From: Eumeta japonica
Taxonomy: Eukaryota > Arthropoda > Insecta > Lepidoptera > Psychidae
Assembly (NCBI GenBank): GCA_005406025.1
Contig: BGZK01000729.1
Coordinates: 186,001 to 250,000, forward strand
Length of the DNA: 64,000 nt
Direction of reading: 5' to 3'
Shown here: positions 24,611 to 35,866 of the stretch, in pieces
Layout: every line of letters starts with the position of its first letter
How positions within the stretch are numbered: position 1 is the stretch's first letter
Position numbers and translations under genes: made by a program
The notes under the pieces: generated by a model
The model's database searches: none
What the model saw: only the letters and a program-made list of their open reading frames with translations
Told to the model about the DNA's origin: nothing

Positions 24611-25190
24611 GATCATTAAATGTCATTGTCTTTAAAACATCAAGCATAATCATCTCGATGATGTATTTCACAATGAATGACTGTCGGTTGAACAAAGTAT
24701 TTCGTATCATTGACAACGGTCGAATTGACCAAAATATTTGGAGGGTGGGACCATCGTACGACTTAGTGAGACATATTACAATAACAATATAAAAATGAAG
24801 TAGCACAATACCTATTAAAGTATTAAGCAAAATAACGAAATAGCTAGACCTATTTTAGAAAAAAAAAAACACGCGACCAGAAGTTTTTCAGTTGATAGTA
24901 GAAAATAATGGAATCGTAAAACTGACAATAAACGGACGAATGTTTGTGGTCTAAACGTTTGTTTATGTCTATTAGAAAATAGTTTTAATTTTGGAATTTC
25001 CTATCTTCAAGTTTTAGTCTATAAAAATTTGACTTGCCAATTTATAAGTTTTGGGATATACACTAATTCTCAAATAGTTTATACATGAAAACAGTATTAA
25101 AATTTATTTTATATTTTTTTTATGTATTCATATGTTTAAGAAGTTACACTAAAGTGAAATTTAGAATTACCAATGAACTGTTACTTTATT
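24611..25190. other. No recognisable gene
   Basis: AT-rich. The minus-strand frame 24474-24830 is only partly LINE-derived (its C-terminal third). The rest shows nothing. Confidence 0.4.
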
Positions 25191-25194
25191 ACAG

Positions 25195-25575
25195 CCGGTA
25201 CAGTTTTTACAGTCGGGTTGACACAGAGAGCGTCAAAACCGCTGCTGCGCCCGCGCCGAGTCCCGGCGTCCAGCGCCCCCGGCCCTCCTTAGTCACCTTC
25301 GCCGTTTTCTCAGAAAGCGCACTCGGTCACGGCCCTGGGATTTCCAAAGAATTTATCACTGTATCAAACAGGCCGTGTCTCGTGCGAGTCAGCGGCGAAA
25401 ACACGTTTTTTGTTATGTGGTTATCAAATGTTGCGTCACACTCTTTGTCTATAATGTATAATTTGCGCTGTGATTAATTACAATCAAAGTTAGTCACTAG
25501 TATTTAGTTTCTAGCTCGACTTTTCCCGATCCGTCTGTGGTGGATCGGCGGCGGCGGTGGGTCACATTCGACCTA
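25195..25575. other. GC-rich patch, possible promoter or element
   Basis: A sharp rise in G+C (peak about 25235-25335) interrupts AT-rich DNA. It ends in CCGATCC..GGATCGG and a GGCGGCGGCGGTGGG run at about 25528-25561. A 130-codon frame (25085-25477, plus) spans it, with a hydrophobic start and a Pro/Ala-rich middle (AAAPAPSPGVQRPRP), but has no domain. A CpG-rich promoter, a first exon or a transposon piece are all possible. Confidence 0.25.
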
Positions 25576-26955
25576 TATCGATGATCACTACGACCCTTTC
25601 TTATAAACAGTGATTAAACATCAAAGTTAAATGACGGATAAAAAAAAAACAGAAAAAACGATCGAAATATAAACATAAGTTCGTTTAAGCCTTATAACTG
25701 GTTCCCGAAATCGGCGGATACTGGTTAAAAACAAGGCCACGAAAATTAAGTTCGGAACGGAACCGATGCGTGATTGTTTTTTTTTTTTTGCCAACCGGTT
25801 GGACGCAGTCAAGGACGTCTCATACACATATAATTTTTCTTTTTTAACATCGTACTCCGTGCCAAATAATAAAGCCATTGCTGCGTATGCGCATTCGCTT
25901 TGCGGCAAAATAAAAATCGCTGGGCTTCGTTGAAATGCTGCCGTGCGGATGAATGCTACAGGGACTGGGGTTTTATTAATAGGAAAAATCTGACAAAGCG
26001 CTACAGGAAGGTATTTACGAGTGTGTCTGTGTTTGGTATTCTATACGCTGATGGTGCTTTCTTCACGACAATTTGCACGGTTGGGGTGTGCTTAGAACAT
26101 TTATGAATTTAAATTGTAAATAAATTTTCATGTGTCTTTGCAAACAGATAAAGCTATTTAATAATACAAAACCTAGTATATTTTATAAAAACGATAAAAC
26201 TTTTTGCAATATAAGCTCGCTATAATTTAATAGTTATTTTAGAATTTTTAAGTTGTTGCAACGAAACAGAGGACATCAGACGAATATTAATTAATCCCGT
26301 AATCGGAAGTGTAATTGAAGAATGAAAAGATTTTTAACAAAGTGTGTCTCATAATATTTTTCAAGTAGTTTCGGCGTCTGCTTAAGCAGATGTAATTGTA
26401 GATTTCTAGTATAGACAATTTTTTTTTTGGCAGTGGCTAGATTCATGTGTTTATCGATTGGGTGAGTCTATTTTTTGTATTGAGTTTAGACGATTATTTC
26501 TTATAATTTAAATTCTATTAAAAGAAATAAAGAAAATTAATACAACGAATACTGGAAATTATCTTAAAAATAACATCTTCCCAATTCAAAAAATAAACTC
26601 AGTTCAAAAAAAAAAAGTCTAAAATAGCCACATAAAATTAATTCCAACAACCTTGACTATAAGCTGCGTATCCATAAAATTAACTAACTTTTCTTTGTAA
26701 GTTGTAGCAAGCAAACAAAAACAAATAAAATAATATTACCGACTATTAACCTACTTCAGGGGTTTCTACCCTATAATAAATACTTACCAACTTTTTCTAA
26801 TATCTAGGTACACATATAAGATAATTTTACGTACCTAAGTAATGTATTGAATCAATATTTATTTGGTGTCGACTTAAAATTGGTTAAATTCATTGGATAC
26901 GTATCTCAATTACGATTATAAAGACTAATTTTGTTTATCAATTTTTTAATAACAT
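25576..26955. other. AT-rich DNA, no gene
   Basis: There is a minus-strand frame at 25627-25908 and a plus-strand frame at 25900-26106. Neither has a recognisable domain. The remainder is featureless AT-rich sequence. Confidence 0.45.
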
Positions 26956-26959
26956 ATCA

Positions 26960-27240
26960 AGGGGCAAACAAGCGTGCGAGCTACCGAAAAGTAAGTATAA
27001 CTGTTACCGTCGCTCATGGACACTCGCAGCCCTGAGGGCCATCGGTGCAATGTCGGACTCTTGGGAGGAAAAGAGATATCTAATGGGAGGGGATTGGGAT
27101 GACAATTTCAAAATACAATTAGTTTTGTAGAGTACCCTATCCAAAAAAAAAGAGACATCAAAATTGGATCGTTGCGCCAGGTTTCCATCATTGTTGGACA
27201 TTCCCTTTCACAACATTTTTTAAAAATTGAACTGTCTGGC
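26960..27240 (+). repeat. Lepidopteran 'CATGGACACTCGCAGC' repeat, copy C1
   Basis: The landmarks GGGGCAAACAAGCGTGCGAG, GTTACCGTCGCTCATGGACA, CTCGCAGCCCTGAGGGCCAT and GGTGCAATG follow the pattern of a very common lepidopteran short repeat ('AAACGAGC..GGTAAG..ACCGCCGCCCATGGACAC..GCAAC'). Weaker copies lie at 30745-30800 (plus) and 62690-62765 (reverse). The minus-strand frame 27004-27201 is an artefact. Confidence 0.6.
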
Positions 27241-27786
27241 ACTTAAGCGTTCCGCGTTGGCCCAGTGAGAGGCAAGGCGGAAACTGCAACACATCATTGT
27301 CCCTGATAATGTTAACACTACTGAAGCATACCTGTCCACATATGTCAATCTTTTAATTTGGGTTCGTGACCGCTCCATGTTGGTCCAGTCGTCGTTGCTG
27401 ACGACTGTTTACATCGATGTGTTGACAAAAATCTTAACCGGTACCTTGACGTGTTCTTTGAGTTAGAAAATGAGTGGTTTTAAATTTGATTTAATTTAAA
27501 GACTCATTTATCAATTCGTCCTCGGTCAGATTAGAATTATTACTTTCTACTTAAAAGGTATCTCTTTTAACTTTTGTACTACCACCGTCCCTTTGAAAAT
27601 ATACTTTGCTTAAATTATTTCAAATTAATGTTAATCATAAAATAGAAAGGGCAAAAAAGGAAATGAATAATGGAAATATTTTCGTTTTATTTAGGCTATT
27701 AATTATTGTTAACGAAATGCAATCGGTGGACAATACCACTTTATGACTATCATCGGAAACAATTTGAAAGAAAATAAATTTTATTT

Positions 27787-27788
<2 letters not shown>

Positions 27789-27860
<72 letters not shown>
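27789..27860 (+). repeat. Long (AT)n microsatellite
   Basis: About 36 uninterrupted AT dinucleotides. The (IY)n frame on the minus strand is an artefact of it. Confidence 0.98.
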
Positions 27861-27863
<3 letters not shown>

Positions 27864-28278
27864 TTTCTTGACAAGTAGCGTCCTATATGACGGTTTTCGA
27901 TTTAAATCAGCGTCAGGTGACTTTGAGCGTCAATATACGGACGCTGATTTGATTTCGCTCCAAATTCGCAGGAAAGGTTATTTAAGCAAGTAGATCTCAC
28001 TCTAGAAATTTTGCACGGACGCTTAAAATTCATTAGAGTACCTTTGTAATTCTCACTTATTCCGTTCAACTTTCGGCGGCGTAAGTGTCGTGAGTATATT
28101 TCTTACTATATACGCATTATTTTTAAAACGATAATATGCCGATAACTCAGCATCCACGAATATATTGCAAAAGTTTTATGTTTTTAATGTACCGATTATT
28201 CAGCTTCCCAAAAATATTCCACGCAGTTGTGCATTTGCTCGAGGGCCTCATTGGGGTAAACGTGTGTTTTTGACTTTC

Positions 28279-28387
28279 ATGATAGTTTATGGAACAGACA
28301 GTGCGCACGAGTATTTGTCTGGAAAAGGACGTGTGCTAAGAGACTGGAACAGTGACTACAAAATGAGTAAATCAAGAGTACAGAAAA
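28279..28387 (+). CDS. Candidate first coding exon of the recombinase gene
   Basis: An open frame without an internal stop runs from 28135 to a strong splice donor (AAAA|GTAAGT) at 28387/28388. In-frame ATGs occur at 28279 and 28363. The exon ends in phase 1 (CAG AAA A). The next supported coding exon begins at 31410 with TT before its ATG, so it needs exactly one base from upstream. Splicing 28387 to 31410 therefore keeps the frame, giving ..SRVQK-I-MELITP. Visible residues include GTDSAHEYLSGKGRVLRDWN, with no known domain. Possible acceptor sites at 28150 and 28203 would make this an internal or partly untranslated exon. The join is inferred from phase and splice-site quality only. Confidence 0.4.
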
Positions 28388-29870
28388 GTAAGTATTAATA
28401 ATACTGATATTGTGAAATAATATTTGGCGATGTTTTCTGAACAGAAGTATTATTAAGAATGTTCTACTTAAAATAATATATTTAAATTTAATGTTGTTTA
28501 TGCACCCTTGTTTCTTTTTCCTTTTTTACAAATGAACATATTAATTTCAATGTAAAACCAAAGCTTTTTTATAATTAGAATATGTTTTCTTTAGTAAAAA
28601 AAAAGATGTTACTATCTAAAAAGTTTAGCGTTAATGACTTTAAAATGTATTCTAGATTATTGCCTTAGTTGAATATCTTAATCAGTAGATTAAGAAAGAA
28701 GTTATTATATGGTTAATAAATAAAAGCATTTGAAAAGAATTTTGATTGAATTGTTTTAGCTTATAAATTAGCTGCTCATGATCAAAGAATATCTTACTAA
28801 TACCTATGCATACAGCGCTACTGCGCTCATTCAATAAAAGTTTCCCATAGAATAATTTTTTTAAAGAAGCCTTTTAATGTAACTCTTTTCGTCTATTTGT
28901 CAAAGCTACTATACTCTTTCACTATGTAAGCTATATAAAATGTGAAATTTATTTATTGTTTAACCTGTACCATAAATACCTATTGATATTAGCCGAAGTC
29001 AAAATTCTAATTTTAAACATAAATTCCACTTAATTAAATTTAATGGGATCTTTTCAGGCATAAAGTGATATTTAAAAAATGTTTTCTTAACTTACCTATG
29101 AATTTATTTTTTATTTGTTATATATGTCGTAGAAAAGTATATGAAAATTAATTATCTTTGAGTACTTTAATATGAGCTTTTAATTTAAAATACTTGACCC
29201 TTTGAAATAAGTATTAGATATTAGATATATTCTGTACTCTGTTAACGAATACCGTTCCCAAAAAACGTAGACAATGCATGTCTGGGGCAGTTTTTGATTT
29301 CGAATAGATATTTTTCTCGGACTTGCCCACTGATGTAAATAGCTACTTATCAAAGTTGACCTTTATAAACTCAATCGAATTTATATTTCACGTAAAGTAT
29401 GCAGTCAATATACTTTTTATATCAATTTTTAATTAAATGTTTATTTGACGATTTTAGTTACGTATATAATGATTAAATAGATATTCTTCAAAATATAGGT
29501 TGTTAAATATTTATTCAAAAGACCGCCGAATAATCGTTCTTTGTTGAAATGAGAGAAGTGTTTGAAGTTAAAAATAACTTAAACATCAGTTTTTCTTAAG
29601 CTAGCTAGCAGCTTACCTATGCATGTCAAAGTTCTTTATTTAAATGTTATTAATTGTACTTGTTGAACCTATTGATCAAAATAATTAAATAGCGGTAGAA
29701 GGAATTTTTTTTTCATTCTATTGTATAGTTCTTATCAGAATCTCGTTTAAATGTAAAAATGGATTCGAATACGGTACCTGTTTTTTCAAAGGCAGCACTG
29801 TATACTACATAGCCCCTGCCGAATGATTTTATATTATTTGACACTAACATTAGCTTATTTTAATTTTTAG
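28388..29870 (+). other. AT-rich presumed intron
   Basis: This lies between the strong donor at 28388 and an acceptor-like TTTTAATTTTTAG at 29858-29870. No repeat or reading frame of note is present, in contrast to the flanking TE-rich DNA. Confidence 0.4.
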
Positions 29871-29931
29871 GTGGAGTTTGAAAAATATATATTTTGAATA
29901 TATTTATAGAATCAAGTATTTTTTTTCAATG

Positions 29932-30237
29932 AAAAGAATGGTGGTTTATATTAACGTGGACGACTATTTAACTCGACACGATTTTTTAATGTTAAAAAAT
30001 TACCAATGGCCGTGGACAGTAACACATTTCATTCTGGCTAAAAAATGTTATGGATGTGGTTATTTTACTTCGAATGAATCCAAACCTGTTCATTTCGTAA
30101 TAAACAATAAAGAACAAATAAAAGAATTATTGAAATATAATTTTTTCTGGTGTCGTAAATGTTCATTATTTGCAATATATGACCACTACGTAAGTGACGA
30201 ATGTGAATATTGCTACATTAACAAATATAGAACTTAA
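29932..30237 (+). CDS. Small CxxC-rich protein, possible zinc ribbon
   Basis: From the ATG at 29932 (MKRMVVYINVDDY) the frame runs 101 codons to TAA. It contains three paired cysteines, CYGC (GCG) in KKCYGCGYF, then WCRKCSLF, then ECEYC, spaced about 37 and 15 residues apart, plus several aromatic residues. The pattern suggests a zinc-binding fold, but I recognise no family. An acceptor-like TTTTTAG precedes the frame at 29870, so it may be an exon. Splicing from 28387 to 29871 puts a stop after four codons and would make it a separate downstream frame. It lies inside the presumed first intron of the recombinase gene. Function unknown. It could be an accessory ORF of the same mobile unit or an independent insertion. 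Confidence 0.4.
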   Translation, partial: KRMVVYINVDDYLTRHDFLMLKNYQWPWTVTHFILAKKCYGCGYFTSNESKPVHFVINNKEQIKELLKYNFFWCRKCSLFAIYDHYVSDECEYCYINKYRT

Positions 30238-30589
30238 GTTTCTCGATGTGAAAATAATTAATAATACCTATGACACAGGTAATGTTCGTTTTCATTGTTT
30301 TGTATCTTATTTACTCATTAACTCATAAGATTCTTTCAATAAGTATTAATTGCGTAACAATATAAAAACTATTGCTATTTAAATAAAAAAAAAAACACTT
30401 AAATTATTTACGAAAACACCTAGCAGTGGAAAACTAATTAAAACTGTTGAGAATGTTATGTAGTTCTCGAAGGAAATGTTAAATATAAATTTATAAATAT
30501 GAAAAAAGTGTCTGTCTGTAATTTTAAAATAATTGCATTTTATTAAGTCCATAAGGTAACTTCTACATTATTAGTGCTTAAACAAACAT

Positions 30590-31060
30590 TTTTAAAAATT
30601 TCGTCTGTTGGTCCAGGGTAATCTTTGAAACAGTTAAACCGATCTTGATATGACTTTCATTCTAAAGTAGAGCTTATTGAACTTACACATAGGGTACTTT
30701 TTATCCCAAAAAGTTTTGGGAGTCCTTTTTTAGCATAACATTTCCGACGGTAAAACGAGCATGCTAGCTACCGTAGAGTCACCACCGCCCGTTCTTTGGG
30801 ATCACGACTGTTCATTCGCGATTACACAGAAGTTACCATTTCCTTACTGGCTTCTTGTATACAAATAAATTGTCTGATGTAAGAGGGAATGCGCTGATGG
30901 AAGGGAGAGTAGGTCACCCAAACACTCACTCAATGGACGAAACGCTACAGCGGAAGCTCCTACTTCTCGTCTGTTCTCAGTAAGAGTATGGTATGTCACC
31001 ACCAGTCGAACCCGCCCGTTTTTCTACTATAAGAATAATTCAATATATATATATATATGT
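30590..31060 (+). repeat. Decayed lepidopteran repeats inside the intron
   Basis: GTTAAACCGATCTTGATATG..CATAGGGTACTTTTTATCCC (30635-30705) matches the common 'CCGATTTTGATGAAATTTGGCA..CATAGGCTACTTTTTATCCC' repeat, seen also at 41998-42070. It is followed by a weak copy of the C repeat (AAACGAGCATGCTAGCTACC, 30750-30772). A hairpin with AATAATTCAATA arms around (AT)n lies at about 31030-31070. Confidence 0.5.
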
Positions 31061-31409
31061 ATTGAATTATTTTTAGACTATTTCAATTAACAATTCAAAA
31101 AAAATTATAAATAATATAATGTTTTAATGATTATAGAATCGTCGTCGAACAGATATTAAGTGATGAACAGTGAATCTGAAAATGAAATTAATGTTGACGC
31201 CAAGTGATTTTCAAAACCTTACAATATAGTTATTAAAAAAATAGTAATTGGTAATTGTATGTGTAAAAATACAGTAATATTTTTTGAAAACATGTATATT
31301 TATTTATTTTGATAAAATAAAAAACTTGTTGAAAACTGTCAATGCTTAGCGTGGTATTATCTTACTAGACCCTATACTATTTTACTTCTTTAAATTTGTC
31401 TTATTACAG

Positions 31410-31603
31410 TTATGGAACTGATAACACCGACCTACCCAGAAAAATCTTCACCATCTATTGATTTAAACGGATCAACAGAAATGTATGTCCAGTCTTTGTC
31501 ACCAAACATTTTGGATCAGTCAAATCCATCAATAAATATATTAAAACCAAGAATTCAACAATATTCATGTTCATCTAACCATAAAAATCAAGATCAAATC
31601 GAG
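31410..31603 (+). CDS. Recombinase gene, exon with first well-supported ATG
   Basis: The exon is bounded by a good acceptor (TTATTACAG, ending 31409) and donor (GAG|GTGAGA at 31603/31604). The ATG at 31412 starts MELITPTYPEKSSPSIDLNG. The 64 codons encode a Ser/Pro/Asn-rich, low-order N-terminal segment without a domain. It ends in phase 0 and joins the exon at 32573 without a stop. If the upstream exon (to 28387) is used, translation starts earlier and this Met is internal. Confidence 0.65.
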
Positions 31604-32572
31604 GTGAGAAACATTATTTTTTTGCTTTTATATTAGAAAAAATATAATGCATAAATAGATTGAATTTCGCATAACATAGTTGTAACTAATATATAATTAA
31701 AGTATTTCTCTTTCATTTAAATTTCGACTGTTGATTAAGTGAGACTTGGGCAAAGCAGCTCCGGAAAAATATCCATAGTTTTTTTACTGTTATAACCAAT
31801 TTGTTTGTTATTCTACCGAATGCAACATTTCATCCTATATATGCAATAAAATTATAAACGATTCGTATCTGTTCATTAAATGTTTCTTCGAAAAAACAAT
31901 TTGTACACGTTGTACTATGTTAAAGAGGCTAAAAAAGTAGTTTTTAAAATATTTATGTGTTTGCCTGTTTGTCTACTCGTTTGCGCACACTAATCTTAGA
32001 AAAGACTTAACCGATTTGAATGGGTTTTCTCAAATGTAAAATTGAAAACTTCCCGTAACATTTAATGTTTGTTTTGTTATAATTGATATACAAACAAATA
32101 AGCCATATTAATTGAAATTATATGCGCTATTTCAAAAACTTGTTTCGATCGACTTAGCTAAAACTTTAGTTACCATTAATCGAGTTACTATGAACCTGGC
32201 GATATATTTTAACTACGTCCCCAGTGTTTTATCTGCATATTTATATTATTAAACCGAACTACTAATAAATTCTAATTAATTATTTAATTTATTTATATTT
32301 TATTAAATTTTTATAGCGGGATGTTCAAAATGCAGTCTCGTATTATATAGGGCATAGTCAATTTAAAGGTATTAAATGTGGATGTAGCTACAAACACAAC
32401 TATATTTTGTATAGTTTAGTGTGATACACCGATATAATGCTCGATGTACTTATGTACATATTTAAGGTGTGTGCATGTATATTGTCTATAAATCGCAAAT
32501 AAATGTTCTCAGTGTTATCAAGAGTTATCATTGAAGCGTATATGCATACTGTGATATATAATGTTATTTCAG
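31604..32572 (+). other. Intron of the recombinase gene
   Basis: The intron starts GTGAGA and ends GTTATTTCAG. It is AT-rich, with a decayed fragment of the 'CCGATTTGAATGGGTTTT' repeat type near 32008-32030. Confidence 0.6.
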
Positions 32573-32647
32573 GAACTAGATGAAAACGCAAGCTCTGAAC
32601 TTACGGATAATGACAGTGATTATCTACCATCCAGAAATGAAGAAACC
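32573..32647 (+). CDS. Recombinase gene, small acidic exon
   Basis: This 75-nt exon lies between GTTATTTCAG and ACC|GTAAGC, phase 0 on both sides, and encodes 25 residues (ELDENASELTDNDSDYLPSR then NEET). Acidic 'D.DY.PS.EE' stretches are common just before the zinc-finger part in related large arthropod and fish recombinase-like proteins as I remember them. It is too short to be found as an isolated frame. The splice sites and uninterrupted phase support it. Confidence 0.65.
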
Positions 32648-33210
32648 GTAAGCATTTTTATTTCAATATGTTGTATATAGAGTACTATGCTCTAATATTT
32701 ACCGATAAAAAATTAAAGTGGGATAACGCAATCAAAATTTACATGATATTTGATTGACGTTTAGATACAATGTACTTTAAAAATAACTTATATTAATATT
32801 GAAATTTATCAGTAGCACAACTCTTGGAATTTTAATTTAAAGAACAAATCATTGTGACAATGAACGATCATGCTTAGAGTAGTTTCCGAGCACCTCTGGA
32901 AGTTGAACTTTCATAAAAATTTAATTTTGGAAAGCCGAGTTGAAAACGATTAGATGTATTTCTTAAAGACGGAAAACTAATTTTGATATACCGTATTCAA
33001 TATCGTCATGCTACAGACAAATCTTTATTGTTCTTATTCTAATTCATTTATTTAGAATATATACCTAATTGTATAGATAAAAGCTATTTAGATTAACAGT
33101 GATTGTTGTCTTTCTGTCTGTCCTAGTGTCTATTTGTTGCAGCTATTTTCCGTCCAAACTATTTAGCGTAGAACTCATACCTATTTCACTCGCTATTTTC
33201 TTCTTTTTAG

Positions 33211-35482
33211 ACAACCAGTTCATCAATCAACGATATTTCATGTGACAGCATGCAAAAGGAATCTAATATTTATAATACACAGCCAGTGATCAGCATTTTC
33301 TCTAATTCTAGTGCTGTTCCGGAAACATTTCAAATGAAAAAACGCAAACCTTTATCTGAGGATAGTTTTAATATTGAAAAGTCCATTCAAAATTTTCCAG
33401 TATCCCAGATTGTAAGCGATAATAATATATGTGAAACAGAAACTGTAAGAAAAAAGTTGAAGCAAATACGTGTTCGTGATTATTGCTTTTATTGTGAAAG
33501 CATGGTTTTGAATTTTGCTAGACATATATACAGAAACCATTCTCAAGAAATAGAAGTACAAAAGATTTTATCAGTTCCTAAAAATAGCATTCAAAGAAAA
33601 TGTTATTTGTCTCAATTGCGAAAAAAAGGGAATTACATTCAAAATTCAAACAATTGTGTGAAACCCATGAAGAAATACCCTAACTCTGAATATTTGCCTT
33701 GTGTTTTTTGCTATGGTTTTTATTCCAGAAAATTACTCTGGAAACACAAAAAAAATTGTTCCAGTAAAAATGGTAACAATATAACTAATATTCAATCCGA
33801 AGCGCAAAATCTTTTGACCCGACATTTACCAATAGACCAAAAATTAAGAAAAGTCGTTTTTCCACATATGAGATCAGACAAACTTTCACTGATAGCAAAA
33901 TCCGACATCCTAATTTGTGTTTATGGGGCCCAATATATGAAAGTTCATAGAGAGAAACACTTCGTAAATGTAACTTCAAGGAAAATGAGAGAACTAGCTA
34001 GACTTTTACTTGAAATAAAAAGAATTAAGAATGATGTCTCAGACTTATTTCAAGCCTTAAAACCGGAAAACTATGATGTAATAGTAGAAGCTACTAAAGT
34101 TGTTGCAAACTACGATGAAGAAAAAGATTTTTTTAAATCACCCACATATGCAATGAACATAGCAACATCTCTTAAACAATGTTGCAACATTGCAATAATC
34201 CATGCTTTAAAAAGGCAAAGTCCTTATGAAGAACTAAACACAGCTGAAACAGAAGCTAAATTAAGGACTTTGATTCAACTAATTGATTCTAACTGGAAAT
34301 ATGACATATCCAGTCAGGCCGCAAACAACCTTAATCAAAAACAATGGAATAAGGTAACTTACATACCTTTAGCAAACGATATAAAACTTTTAAAAAATTA
34401 TTTGCAAGATCTGGCAAAATCTTTAGTCTTAAAAATAAAAAAAGGAGCACATGATACAAAAGTATATACAGCATTGCTTGAATCTATTTATTGCCGTCTA
34501 TTGATATTGAATAGAAGAAGACCAGGAGAATTACAAAGACTTAGACTACATCATTATTTGGACACAATGGAAAAGTCTCAACAGAGTTATGAAGAATTTG
34601 ATAAAGTACTTTCAATTCCAGAACGGGTATTGCTAAAGAAATTTAAACGAATAGTTATTAGAGGAAAGCGAGGTCGCGGTGTCCCGGTACTTATTAGCAC
34701 ACAAGTACAAGACGATATTAATATATTGCTCTCTATTAGGGATAAATATGTCTCTAAATCGAATACATTTTTTTTTTGCGAATCCTGGTTACGAAACTAC
34801 CATCTGTGGTTATAAAATCTTAGAAAAATATGCAAACATCAGTGGCACCAAAAACCCCAAAGCGATATCATCTACTAGATTGCGAAAACATTTAGCCACT
34901 CTTACACAAATTTTATCCATGACAGAAAATGACTTAGAACAATTGGCTAATTTCATGGGACACACAGGAAATATACATAAGCAATCATATAGATTACCAG
35001 ATGATATATATCAGACTGCTAAAATTTCCAAGCTACTTCTTTTAATGGAAGAGGGTCGAGCAGATAAATTTCAAGGGAAAGGTTTAAATGAAATCGAGTT
35101 AAATTTATCAGAAGAAGTCATTGGAGATGATATTGAGGAAAGCAATTTTCTTGATTACGAACTTAATGATCAACAAATTTCAAAAGATAAATATATTTCA
35201 ACTGGCCATGAAACAATATCTACTGAAGCTATATCCAATAATCTGGAAACACATGCATCCGAAATAATTAAAAAGAAGAAAAAAAGGAATTTAGTCCCAT
35301 GGACGAGTCCACAAAAAACCGCAGTAAAAACTTTTTTCCGAGAACACATAAAAAATAAAAAACCACCCAAAAAGAATGAATGTGAAATGCTCATAAAACA
35401 AGAAACGGAATTACTAAAAAACAAAAACTGGCTTAAAATCAAAGTATTTGTTCAAAATATTTACACAAAAAAATGTGAATGA
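33211..35482 (+). CDS. Crypton-type tyrosine recombinase, main exon, one frameshift
   Basis: After the acceptor TTCTTTTTAG the frame enters from the previous exon (TTSSSINDISCDS) and reaches ATG 33250. Counting from that Met, a C2H2-like finger uses C79, C82, H92 and H97. A C2HC-like finger uses C151, C154, H166 and C170. A long helical region follows. The catalytic fold starts with box I NRRRPGELQRL (Arg424, Glu427) and the Lys hairpin IRGKRGRGVPVLI. At the T10 run 34768-34777 the frame shifts, and the first frame stops at 34813-34815 (521 codons). The other frame continues with STRLRKHLAT (box II Arg, codon 34883), FMGHTGNIH and Tyr (codon 34988-34990), the expected nucleophile. A basic tail (KKKKRNLVPW..VFVQN) ends at 35482. 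The first His of box II (HxxR) is Thr here. With one T fewer the gene would be about 845 codons from 31412. Cryptons are transposons that carry a recombinase and no reverse transcriptase. A domesticated copy is equally possible. Confidence 0.75.
34768..34777 (+). other. T10 homopolymer causing the frame break
   Basis: Ten Ts follow an in-frame ACA codon. Nine Ts would keep the upstream recombinase frame joined to the downstream frame that holds box II and the catalytic Tyr. Both frames read clean recombinase motifs right up to the run, so this is the only lesion seen in the coding sequence. It may be an assembly error, a real inactivating indel, or a slippage site. Confidence 0.85.
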
Positions 35483-35593
35483 CACATTCCCTAATATTTT
35501 TTTTATTATCGTTTTGTTACCAATAATTCACTTATGAAGTTAGTTTTATAAAAAAATTTGAAGCGCCCCATGAAAAAACTCATATTAAAAATT

Positions 35594-35605
35594 TAAATAA
35601 TAAAA
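35594..35605 (+). terminator. Possible polyadenylation signal
   Basis: AATAAAATATG lies about 112 bp after the stop codon of the recombinase gene. A second AATAAAATATGG occurs near 35813. Assignment is by position only. Confidence 0.35.
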
Positions 35606-35866
35606 TATGTAAATTACAAAATAACGTTTTTGGTATCTCAATTAGTACATCTAAGCCAATTCATATTTAATGATTCTATGAATATAAATTTGAGCGAGGA
35701 TTTATTTAATTCCGAATGACCTCTGTAAAATTGTACTGAAAAAATATTTGTATTGATTAGAATACATTATATAATGTTTAAAAGACATTTGTAAAAAGTA
35801 GGAAACCTGCAATAATAAAATATGGTTCTTAATATTAATTACTTACATATTTTTATACTCTGTAAA

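Noticed and set aside
27635..27874. Open frame with a long Ile-Tyr repeat
   Set aside because: It is the translation of the (AT)n microsatellite.
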